Positions 26,201 to 38,850 of a DNA stretch of 64,000 nucleotides are shown here, one piece after another. The position numbers and the translations under genes were made by a program. Source of the stretch: Colletes latitarsis (Eukaryota > Arthropoda > Insecta > Hymenoptera > Colletidae); the NCBI RefSeq assembly GCF_051014445.1, contig NW_027488366.1, positions 11,426,001 to 11,490,000 on the forward strand. The letters are read 5' to 3'. Below the pieces are notes generated by a model. It saw only the letters and a list, made by a program, of their open reading frames with translations. It was not told the origin of the DNA and did no database searches. The stretch's first letter is position 1. Each line of letters begins with the position of its first letter.

Positions 26201-29200
26201 ATGCGGGCATAACCCAGACCTAACCCAGACCTAACCGGTGTTATCCTCTAAAATATTGATCGAAACCAGGTTTAATTGTCTGTTTCGGTGTGATACCACA
26301 ATACTACGTGATTCAAACCCGAAAAAATCCAGGATCTGGCCAACAAATTTGCGATGAAGGCAAAATCATGAGCCAGATGCGGGCATAACCCAGACCTAAC
26401 CCAGATCTAATCGGTGTTATCCTCTAAAATATTGATCGAAACCAGGTTCAATTGTCTGCTTCAGTGTGGTACCACATTACTACGTGATTCAAACCAGAGA
26501 AAACCAAGAATCTGGCCAACATGAATGCGAAGAAGGCAAAATCATGAGCGAGATGCGGGCAAAACCCAGACCTAACCCAGACCTAACCGGTGTTATCCTC
26601 TGAAATATTGATCGAAACCAGGTTTAATTGTCTGTTTCAGTGTGGTACCACATTACTACGTGATTCAAACGAGAGAAAACAAAGGATCTGGCCAACAAGA
26701 ATGCGGAATAGGCAAAATCGTGAGCCAGATGCGGGCATAACCCAGACCTAACCCAGCCCTAACCGGTATTACCGACTAAAATACTGACCGAATCCAGGTA
26801 TAATTGACTGTTACTGTGTGGTTCCACATTACTACGTGATTCAAACCCGAAAAAACACAGGATCTGGCCAACAAGTATGCGGAAAAGGCAAAATCATGAG
26901 CCAGATGCGGGCATAAACCAGACCTAACCCAGATCTAACCGGTGTTACCCTGTAAAATATTGATCGAACCAGGTTTAGTAGACTGTTTCGCTGTGGTACC
27001 ACATTACTACGTGATTCAAACCCGAAAAAACACAGGATCTGGCCAACAAGTATGCGGAAAAGGCAAAATCATGAGCCAGATGCAGGCATAACCCAGACCT
27101 AACCCAGATCTAACCGGTGTTACCCTGTAAAATATTGATCGAACCAGGTTTAGTAGACTGTTTCGCTGTGGTACCACATTACTACGTGTTTCAAACAGGA
27201 AAAAACCCAGGATCTGGCCAACAAGTATGCGTAGAAGGCAAAATCATGAGCGAGATGCGGGTGTAACCCAGACCTAACCCAGACCTAACCGGTGTTACCG
27301 ACTAAAACACCGACCGAATCCAGATTTAATTGACTGTTTCAGTGTGGTACCACATTACTATATGATTCAAACCCGAAAAAACTAAAGATCTGGCCTTCAA
27401 GTACATGAAAAAGGCGAAATCATGAGCGAGGTGTGGGCATAACACAGGCCTAAACTAGACCTAACCGGTGTTATCCTCTAAAATATTGATCGAAACCAGG
27501 TTTAATTGACTGTTCCACTGTGGTAACACATTACTACGTGATTCAAACCAGAGAAAACCAAGGATCTGGCCTACAAGTATGCGAAGAAGTCAAAATCATG
27601 AGCCAGATGCGGGCATAACCCAGACCTAACCCAGACCTTACCGGTTTTACCGACTAAAATACTGACCGAATCCAGGTTTAGTTGACTGTTTCGCTGTGGT
27701 ACCACATTACTACGTGATTCAAACCAGAGAAAACCAAGGATCTGGCCAACAAGTATGCGGAAAACGCAAAATCATGCGCCAGATGCGGGCATACCCCAGA
27801 CCTAACCGTTGTTATCCTCTATAATGTGGATCGAAACCAAGTTTAATGGACTGTTTCAGTGTGGTGCCACATTACTACGTGATTCAAACCCTAAAAAACC
27901 CAGGATCTGGCCAACAAGTTTGCGAAGAGGGTAAAATCATGAGCCAGATGCGGGAATAACCTAGAACTAACCCAGGCCTAACCGGTTTTATCCTCCAAAA
28001 TATTGATCGAAACCAAGTTTAATGGACTGTTTCTCTGTGGTACCACATTACTACGTGATTCAAACCAGATAAAACCAAGGATCTGGCCAACAAGTATGCC
28101 AAGAAGGCAAAATCATGAGCCAGATGCGGGAATAACCCAGACCTAACCCAGACGTAACCGTTGTTATCCTCTAAAATATTGATCGAAACCAGGTATAGTT
28201 GACTGTTTCGCTGTGGTACCACATTACTACGTGATTCAAACCAGAGAAAACCATGGATCTGGCCTACAAGTATGCGGAAAAGGCAAAATCAAGAGCCACA
28301 TGCGGGCATAACCCAGACCTGACCCAGACCTAACCGGTGTTGTCCTCTGAAATATTGATCGAAACCAGGTTTAATTGTCTGTTTCATTGTGGTACCACAT
28401 TACTACGTGATTCAAACCAGAGAAAACCAAGGATCTGGCCAACAAGAATGCGGAATAGGCAAAATCGTGAGCCAGATGCGTGCATAACCCAGACCTAACC
28501 CAGTCCTATCCGGTGTTACCGACTAAAATAGTGACCGAATCCAGGTATAATTGACTGTTACTGTGTGGTTCCACATTACTACGTGATTCAAACCCGAAAA
28601 AACCCAGGATATGGCCAAATAGTATGCGCAGAAGGCAAAATCATGAGCCAGATGCGGGCATAATCCAGACCTAACCCAGACCTAACCGGTGTCATCCTCT
28701 ATGATATTGATCGAAAACCAGGTTTAATGGACTGTTTCAGTGTGGAACCACATTACTACGTGATTCAAACCAGAGAAAACCAAGGATCTGGCCCAGATGT
28801 ATGCGGAAAAGGCAACATCATGAGCCAGATGCGGGCATAACCCAGACCTAACCCAGACCTAACCGGTGTTATCCTCTAAAATATTGATCGAAACCAGGTT
28901 CAATTGTCTGCTTCAGTGTGGTACCACATCACTACGTGATTCAAACCCGAAAAAATCCAGGATCTGGCCAACAAATTTGCGAAGAAGGCAAAATCATGAG
29001 CCAGATGCGGGCATAACCCAGACCTAACCCAGACCTAACCGGTGTTATCCTCTAAAATATTGATCGAAACCAGGTTCAATTGTCTGCTTCAGTGTGGTAC
29101 CACATTACTAAGTGATTCAAACCAGAGAAAACCAAGAATCTGGCCAACATGAATGCGAAGAAGGCAAAATCATGAGCGAGATGCGGGCAAAACCCAGACC

Positions 29201-32200
29201 TAACCCAGACCTAACCGGTGTTATCCTCTGAAATATTGATCGAAACCAGGTTTAATTGTCTGTTTCAGTGTGGTACCACATTACTACGTGATTCAAACCA
29301 GAGAAAACAAAGGATCTGGCCAACAAGAATGCGGAATAGGCAAAATCGTGAGCCAGATGCGGGCATAACCCAGACCTAACCCAGCCCTAACCGGTATTAC
29401 CGACTAAAACACTGACCGAATCCAGGTATAATTGACTGTTACTGTGTGGTTCCACATTACTACGTGATTCAAACCCGAAAAAACACAGGATCTGGCCAAC
29501 AAGTATGCCGAAAAGGCAAAATCATGAGCCAGATGCGGGTATAACCCAGACTTAACCCAGACCTATCCGGTGTTACCGACTAAAATACTGACCGAATCCA
29601 GCTTTAATTGACTGTTACTGTGTGGCACCACATTACTACGTGATTCAAACCCGAAAAAACCCAGGTCCTGTCCAAGAAGTATGCGGAGAAGGCAAAATCA
29701 TCCACCAGATGCGGGCATAACCCAGACCTAACCCAGACATAACCGGTTTTATCGTCTAAAATATTGATCGAAAGCAGGTTTAATTGTCTGTTTCAGTGTG
29801 GTACCACATTTCTCCGTGATTCAAACCCGAAAAAACCAAGGATCTGGCCTACAAGTATGCCAAGAAGGCAAAATCATGAGCGAGATGCGGGCATAACCCA
29901 GACCTAACCCAGACCTAACCGGTTTTATCCTAGAAAATATTGATCGAAACCCAGTTTAATGGACTGTTTCGCTGTGGTACCACATTACTACGTGATTCAA
30001 AGCAGAGAAAACCAAGGATCTGGCCAACAAGTATGCCAAGAAGGCAAAATCATGAGCCAGATGCGGACATAACCCAGACCTAACCCAGACGTGACCGGTT
30101 TTATCCTACAAAATATTGATCGAAACCAAGTTTAATGGACTGTTTCGCTGTGGTACCACATTACTGCGTGATTCAAACCTGAGAAAACCAAGGATCTGGC
30201 CAAAAAGTATGCCAAGCAGGCAAAATCATGAGCCAGATGCGGGCATAACCCAGACCTAACCCAGACGTGACCGTTGTTATCCTCTATAATATTGATCGAA
30301 ACCAGGTTTAGTTGACTGTTTCGCTGTGGTACCACATTACTACGTGATTCAAACCAGAGAAAACCATGGATCTGGCCTACAAGTATGCGGAAAAGGCAAA
30401 ATCATGAGCCAGATGCGGGCATAACCCTGACCTAACCCAGACCTAACCGGTGTTACCGACTACAATACTGACCGAATCCAGGTTTAATTGGCTGTCTCAG
30501 TGTGGTACCACATTACTACGTGATTCAAACCAGAGAAAACCAAGAATCTGGCCAACATGAATGCGAAGAAGGCAAAATCATGAGCGAGATGCGGGCAAAA
30601 CCCAGACCTAACCCAGACCTAACCGGTTTTATCCTCGAAAATATTGATTGAAACCAGGTTTAATTGTCTGTTTCAGTGTGGTACCACATTACTACGTGAT
30701 TCAAACCCGAGAAAACACAGGATCTGGCCAACAAGAGTGCGAATTAGGCAAAATCATGACCCAGATGCGGGAATAACCTAGACCTAACCCAGACCTAACC
30801 GGTTTTATCCTCCAAAATATTGATCGAAACCAAGTTTAATTGACTGTTTCTCTGTGGTACCACATTACTAAGTGATTCAAACCAGATAAAACCAAGGATC
30901 TGCCCAACAAGTATGTCCAGAAGGCCAAATCATGAGCCAGATGCGGGAATAACCCAGATCTAACCCAGACGTAACCGTTGTCATCCTCTAAAATATTGAT
31001 CGAAACCAGGTATAGTTGACTGTTTCGCTGTGGTACCACATTACTACGTGATTCAAACCAGAGAAAACCACGGATCTGGCCTACAAGTATGCGGAAAAGG
31101 CAAAATCATGAGCCAGATGCGGGCATACCCCAGACCTAACCGTTGTTATCCTCTAAAATGTGGATCGAAACCAAGTTTAATGGACTGTTTCAGTGTGGTG
31201 CCACATTACTACGTGATTCAAACCCTAAAAAACCCAGGATCTGGCCAACAAGTTTGCGAAGAGGGCAAAATCATGAGCCTGATGCGGGCACTAACCCAGA
31301 CCTAACCGGTGTTATCCTCTAAAATGTGGATCGAAACCAAGTTTAATGGATTGTTTCAGTGTGGTGCCACATTACTACGTGATTCAAACCCGAAAAAACC
31401 AAGGATCTTTCCAACAAGAATGCGAAGAATATAAAATCATGAGTCAGATGGGGGCATAACCCAGATCTAACCCAGGCCTAACCGGTGTCACCGACTAAAA
31501 TACTGACCGAATCCAGGTTTAATTCACTGTTACTTCGTCGTACCACATTACTACGTGATTCAAACCAGAAAAAACCAAGGATCTGGCCAACAAGTATGCG
31601 AAGGAGGCAAAATCATGAGCCACATGCGGGCATAACCCAGACCTGACCCAGACCTACCGGTGTTATTCTCTAAAATACTGACCGAATCCAGGCTTAATTG
31701 TCTGTTTCAGTGTGGTACCACATTACTACGTGATTCAAACTCGAAAAAACACAGGATCTGGCCAACAAGTATGCGAATTAGGCAAATTCCTGACCCAGAT
31801 GCGGGAATAACCTAGACCTAACACAGACCTAACCGGTTTTATCCTCCAAAATATTGATCGAAACCAAGTTTAATGGACTGTTTCTCTGTGGTACCACATT
31901 ACTACATGATTCAAACCAGATAAAACCAAGGATCTGGCCAACAAGTATGCCAAGAAGGCAAAATCATGAGCCAGATGCAGGAATAACCCAGACCTAACCG
32001 TTGTTATCCTCTAAAATGTGGATCGAAACCAAGTTTAATGGACTGTTTCAGTGTGGTGCCACATTACTACGTGATTCAAATCCTAAAAAACCCAGGATCT
32101 GGCCAACAAGTTTGCGAAGAGGGCAAAATCATGAGCCCGATGCGGGCACAACCCAGACCTAACTCAGACCTAACCGGTGTTATCCTCTGAAATATTGATC

Positions 32201-32519
32201 GAAACCAGGTTTAATTGTCTGTTTCAGTGTGGTACCACATTACTACGTGATTCAAACCAGAGAAAACCCAAGATCTGTCCAACAAGTATGCGAAGAAGGT
32301 AAAATCATGAGCCAGATGCGGGCATAATCCAGGCTTAACCCAGACCTAACCGGTTTTATCCTCTAAAATATTCATCGAAACAAGGTTTAATTGTCTGTTT
32401 CAGTGTGGTACCACATTACTACGTGATTCAAACCCGAAATAACCAAGTATCTTTCCAACAAGAATGCGAAGAATGTAAAATCATGAGTCAGATGGGGGCA
32501 AAACCCAGACCTAACCCAG
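23281..32519 (+). repeat. Mosaic satellite segment with several medium-range duplications
   Basis: About 52 subfamily 1 monomers lie here. Pairs found by shared variants are 24,470-24,955 with 28,329-28,814 (offset 3,859), 25,270-25,775 with 26,501-27,006 (offset 1,231, seven monomers), the monomers around 24,931 and 25,810 (offset 879, five monomers), and 23,735-24,175 with 30,058-30,498 (offset 6,323). A lineage with CAGGTATAATTGACTG and GTGGTTCCAC recurs near 24,685, 25,565, 26,797, 28,548 and 29,425. Short 165 bp monomers cluster between 27,700 and 32,000. There is no gene. Confidence 0.8.
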
Positions 32520-35500
32520 GCCTAACCGGTGTTACCGACTAAAATACTGACCGAATCCAGGTTTAATTCACTGTTACTTCGTGGTACCACATTACTACGT
32601 GATTCAAACCAGAAAAAACCAAGGATCTGGCCAACAGGTATGCGGAAAGTGCAATATCATGAGCCATATGCGGGCATTACCCAGACCTGACCCAGACCTA
32701 ACCGGTGTTATCCTCTAAAATACTGACCGAATCCAGGCTTAATTGACTGTAACTGTTTGGTACCACGTTACTACGAGTTTCAAACCCGAAAATACACAGG
32801 ATCTGGCTAACAAGTAGGCGAAGAAGGCAAAATCATGAGCCAGTTGTGGACATAACCCATTTCTAACCCAGACCTAACCAGTTTTATCCTCTAAAATATT
32901 AATCGAAACCAGGTTTAATTGACTGTTTCAATGTGGTGCCACATTACTACGTGATTCAATCCCGAAAACACCCAGGATCTGGCCAACAAGTATGCGAAGA
33001 AGGCAATATCATGAGCCAGATGCGGGCATAACCCAGGCCTAACCCAGACCTAACCGGTTTTATCCTCTATAATATTCAGCGAAACCAGGTTTAATTGTCT
33101 GTTTCAGTGTGGTACCCCATTACTACGTGATTCAAACCAGAGAGAACCAAGGATCTGGCCTACAGGTATGCGGAAAAGGCAAAATCATGAGCCACATGCG
33201 GGCATAACCCAGACCTGACCCGGACCTAACCGGTGTTATCCTCTAAAATACTGTCCGAATCCAGGCTTAATTGACTGTAACTGTTTGGTACCACGTTTCT
33301 ACGTGATTCAAACCCGAAAAAATCCAGGATCTGGCCAACAAATTTGCGAAGAAGGCAAAATCATGAGCCAGATGCGGGCATAACCCAGACCTAACCCAGA
33401 CCTAGCCGGTGTTATCCTCTAAAATATTGATCGAAACCAGGTTCAATTGTCTGTTTCAGTGTGGTACCACATTACTACGTGATTCAAACCAGAGAAAACC
33501 ATGGATCTGGCCAACAAGAATGCGAAGAAGGCAAAATCATGAGCGAGATGCGGGCTTAACCCAGACCTAACCCGGACCTAACCGATGTTATCCTCTGAAA
33601 TATTGATCGAAACCAGGTTTAATTGTCTGTTTCAGTGTGGTACCACATTACTACGTGATTCAAACCGGAGAAAACCAAGGATCTGGCCAACAAGAATGCG
33701 GAATATGCAAAATCGTGAGCCAGATGCGGGCATAACCCAGACCTAACCCAGACCTAACCGGTTTTATCCTCTATAATATTCATCGAAACCTGGTTTAATT
33801 GACTGTTTCAGTGTGGTACCCCATTACTCCGTGATTCAAACCAGAGAAAACCAAGGATCTGGCCAACAAGAATGCGGACAAGGCAAAATCATGAGCCAGA
33901 TGCGGGTATAACTCAGACGTAACCCAGACCTATCCGGTGTTACCGACTAAAATACTGACCGAATCCAGATTTAATTGACTGTTACTGTGTGGCACCACAT
34001 TACTACGTGATTCAAACCCGAAGAAACCCAGGACCTGTCCAACAAGTATGCGAAGTAGGCAAAATCATGAGCCAGATGCGGGCATAACCCAGACCTAACC
34101 CAGACCTAACCGGTTTTATCCTCTAAAATATTGATCGAAACCAGGTTTTATTGACTGTTTCAATGTGGTGCCACATTACTACGTGATTCAAACCCGAAAA
34201 AACCCAGGATCTGGCCAACAAGTATGCGCAGAAGGCAAAATCATGAGCCAGATGCGGGCATAATCCAGACCTAACCCAGACCTAACCGGTGTTATCCTCT
34301 GAAATATTGATCGAAACCAGGTTTAATTGTCTGTTTCAGTGTGGTACCACATTACTACGTGATTCAAACCAGAGAAAACCAAGGATCTGGCCAACATGAA
34401 TGCGGAATATGCAAAATCGTGAGCCAGATGCGGGCATAACCCAGACCTGACCCAGTCCTAACCGGTGTTATCCTCTAAAATACTGTCCGTATCCAGGCTT
34501 AATTGACTGTAACTGTTTGGTACCACGTTTCTACGTGATTCAAACCCGAAAGAATCCAGGATCTGGCCAACAAATTTGCGAAGAAGGCAAAATCATGAGC
34601 CAGATGCGGGCATAACCCAGACCTAACCCAGACCTAACCGGTGTTATCCTCTAAAATATTGATCGAAACCAGGTTCAATTGTCGGTTTCAGTGTGGTACC
34701 ACATTACTACGTGATTGAAACCAGAGAAAACCAAGGATCTGGCCAACAAGAATGGGAGAAGGCAAAATCATGAGCCAGATGCGGGCATAACCCAGACCTA
34801 ACCCAGAACTAACCGGTGTTATCCTCTAAAATATTGATCGAAACCAGGTTTAATTGTCTGTTTCAGTGTGGTACCACATTACTACCTGATTCAAACAAGA
34901 TAAAACCAAGGTTCTGGTCAACATGTATGCGGAAAAGGCAAAATCATGAGGCAGATGCGGGCATTACCCAGACCTAACCCAGACCTATCTGGTGTTACCG
35001 ACTAAAACACTGACCGAATCCAGCTTTAATTGACTGTTACTGTGTGGCACCACATTACTACGTGATACAAACCCGAAGATACCAAGGACCTGTCCAACAA
35101 GTATGCGAAGTAGGCAAAATCATGAGCCAGATGCGGGCATATCCCAGACCTAACCCAGACCTAACCGGTTTTATCCTCTAAAATATTGATCGAAACCAGG
35201 TTTAATTGACTGTTTCAATGTGGTGCCACATTACTACGTGATTCAAACCCGAAAAAAAACAAGGATCTGGCCAACAAGTATGCGAAGAAGGCAAAATCAT
35301 GAGTCAGATGGGGGCATAACCCAGACCTTACCCAGGCCTAACCGGTGTTACCGACTAAAATACTGACCGAATCCAGGTTTAATTCACTGTTACTTCGTGG
35401 TACCACATTACCACGTGATTCAAACCAGAAAAAACCAAGGATCTGGCCAACAAGTATGCGAAGAAGGCAAAATCATGAGCCAGATGCGGCATAACCCAGA

Positions 35501-35680
35501 CCTAACCGGTGTTATCCTCTAGAATATTGATCGAAACCATGTTTAATGGACTGTTTCAGTGTGGTACCACATTACTACGTGATTCAAACTAGAGAAAACC
35601 AAGGATCTGGCCAAAAAGAATGCGGAATAGGCAAAATCGTGAGCCAGATGCGGGCATAACCCAGACCTAACCCAGTCCTA
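32520..35680 (+). repeat. 3.15 kb higher-order unit, copy 1
   Basis: The unit matches 35,681-38,850. The offset is 3,156 bases in the left part (for example the TATAATATTCAGCG variant at 33,067 and about 36,223). It is about 2,804 around 33,771 and 36,575, and 3,137-3,138 for the right half (GGGTATAACTCAGACG at 33,904 and 37,041; CCCGAAGATACCAAGG at 35,072 and 38,210). This copy has two monomers at about 33,121-33,480 that copy 2 lacks. Confidence 0.85.
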
Positions 35681-38600
35681 ACCGGTGTTACCGACTAAAA
35701 TACTGACCGAATCCAGGTTTAATTCACTGTTACTTCGTGGTACCACATTACTACGTGATTCAAACCAGAAAAAACCAAGGATCTGGCCAACAGGTATGCG
35801 GAAAGTGCAATATCATGAGCCATATGCGGGCATTACCCAGACCTGACCCAGACCTAACCGGTGTTATCCTCTAAAATACTGACCGAATCCAGGCTTAATT
35901 GACTGTAACTGTTTGGTACCACGTTACTACGTGTTTCAAACCCGAAAATACACAGGATCTGGCTAACAAGTAGGCGAAGAAGGCAAAATCATGAGCCAGT
36001 TGTGGACATAACCCATTTCTAACCCAGACCTAACCAGTTTTATCCTCTAAAATATTAATCGAAACCAGGTTTAATTGACTGTTTCAATGTGGTGCCACAT
36101 TACTACGTGATTCAATCCCGAAAACACCCAGGATCTGGCCAACAAGTATGCGAAGAAGGCAATATCATGAGCCAGATGCGGGCATAACCCAGGCCTAACC
36201 CAGACCTAACCGGTTTTATCCTCTATAATATTCAGCGAAACCAGGTTTAATTGTCTGTTTCAGTGTGGTACCCCATTACTACGTGATTCAAACCAGAGAA
36301 AACCAAGGATCTGGCCAACAAGAATGCGAAGAAGGCAAAATCATGAGCGAGATGCGGGCTTAACCCAGACCTAACCCGGACCTAACCGATGTTATCCTCT
36401 GAAATATTGATCGAAACCAGGTTTAATTGTCTGTTTCAGTGTGGTACCACATTACTACGTGATTCAAACCGGAGAAAACCAAGGATCTGGCCAACAAGAA
36501 TGCGGAATATGCAAAATCGTGAGCCAGATGCGGGCATAACCCAGACCTAACCCAGACCTAACCGGTTTTATCCTCTATAACATTCATCGAAACCAGGTTT
36601 AATTGACTGTTTCAGTGTGGTACCCCATTACTACGTGATTCAAACCAGAGAAAACCAAGGATCTGGCCAACAAGTATGCGGAAAAGGCAAAATCATGAGG
36701 CAGATGCGGGCATTACCCAGACCTAACCCAGACCTAACCGGTGTTACCGACTAAAATGCTGGCCGAATCCAGGTTTAGTTGACTGTTACTGTGTGGTACT
36801 ACAAGATTCAAATCCGAAAAAACCCATAATCAGGCCAACAAGTATGCGAAGAAGGCAAAATCATGCGCCAGATGCGGGCATAACCCAGACCTAACCGTTG
36901 TTATCCTCTAAAATGTGGATCGAAACCAGGTTTAATTGACTGTTTCAGTGTGGTACCCCATTACTCCGTGATTCAAACCAGAGAAAACCAAGGATCTGGC
37001 CAACAAGAATGCGGACAAGGCAAAATCATGAGCCAGATGCGGGTATAACTCAGACGTAACCCAGACCTATCCGGTGTTACCGACTAAAATACTGACCGAA
37101 TCCAGATTTAATTGACTGTTACTGTGTGGCACCACATTACTACGTGATTCAAACCCGAAGAAACCCAGGACCTGTCCAACAAGTATGCGAAGTAGGCAAA
37201 ATCATGAGCCAGATGCGGGCATAACCCAGACCTAACCCAGACCTAACCGGTTTTATCCTCTAAAATATTGATCGAAACCAGGTTTTATTGACTGTTTCAA
37301 TGTGGTGCCACATTACTACGTGATTCAAACCCGAAAAAACCCAGGATCTGGCCAACAAGTATGCGCAGAAGGCAAAATCATGAGCCAGATGCGGGCATAA
37401 TCCAGACCTAACCCAGACCTAACCGGTGTTATCCTCTGAAATATAGATCGAAACCAGGTTTAATTGTCTGTTTCAGTGTGGTACCACATTACTACGTGAT
37501 TCAAACCAGAGAAAACCAAGGATCTGGCCAACATGAATGCGGAATATGCAAAATCGTGAGCCAGATGCGGGCATAACCCAGACCTGACCCAGTCCTAACC
37601 GGTGTTATCCTCTAAAATACTGTCCGTATCCAGGCTTAATTGACTGTAACTGTTTGGTACCACGTTTCTACGTGATTCAAACCCGAAAGAATCCAGGATC
37701 TGGCCAACAAATTTGCGAAGAAGGCAAAATCATGAGCCAGATGCGGGCATAACCCAGACCTAACCCAGACCTAACCGGTGTTATCCTCTAAAATATTGAT
37801 CGAAACCAGGTTCAATTGTCTGTTTCAGTGTGGTACCACATTACTACGTGATTGAAACCAGAGAAAACCAAGGATCTGGCCAACAAGAATGCGAAGAAGG
37901 CAAAATCATGAGCCAGATGCGGGCATAACCCAGACCTAACCCAGAACTAACCGGTGTTATCCTCTAAAATATTGATCGAAACCAGGTTTAATTGTCTGTT
38001 TCAGTGTGGTACCACATTACTACCTGATTCAAACAAGATAAAACCAAGGTTCTGGTCAACATGTATGCGGAAAAGGCAAAATCATGAGGCAGATGCGGGC
38101 ATTACCCAGACCTAACCCAGACCTATCTGGTGTTACCGACTAAAATACTGACCGAATCCAGCTTTAATTGACTGTTACTGTGTGGCACCACATTACTACG
38201 TGATTCAAACCCGAAGATACCAAGGACCTGTCCAACAAGTATGCGAAGTAGGCAAAATCATGAGCCAGATGCGGGCATATCCCAGACCTAACCCAGACCT
38301 AACCGGTTTTATCCTCTAAAATATTGATCGAAACCAGGTTTAATTGACTGTTTCAATGTGGTGCCACATTACTACGTGATTCAAACCCGAAAAAAAACAA
38401 GGATCTGGCCAACAAGTATGCGAAGAAGGCAAAATCATGAGTCAGATGGGGGCATAACCCAGACCTTACCCAGGCCTAACCGGTGTTACCGACTAAAATA
38501 CTGACCGAATCCAGGTTTAATTCACTGTTACTTCGTGGTACCACATTACCACGTGATTCAAACCAGAAAAAACCAAGGATCTGGCCAACAAGTATGCGAA

Positions 38601-38850
38601 GAAGGCAAAATCATGAGCCAGATGCGGCATAACCCAGACCTAACCGGTGTTATCCTCTAGAATATTGATCGAAACCATGTTTAATGGACTGTTTCAGTGT
38701 GGTACCACATTACTACGTGATTCAAACTAGAGAAAACCAAGGATCTGGCCAAAAAGAATGCGGAATAGGCAAAATCGTGAGCCAGATGCGGGCATAACCC
38801 AGACCTAACCCAGTCCTAACCGGTGTTACCGACTAAAATACTGACCGAAT
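35681..38850 (+). repeat. 3.15 kb higher-order unit, copy 2
   Basis: This is the partner of 32,520-35,680. It lacks the two monomers at 33,121-33,480 but holds two others at about 36,650-36,990, including a 165 bp short monomer, so overall length is nearly restored. An 8 base deletion at 36,798/36,799 removes half of the palindrome in one of these private monomers. The match ends near 38,855, where GGTATAATTGACTG replaces GGTTTAATTCACTG. Confidence 0.85.
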
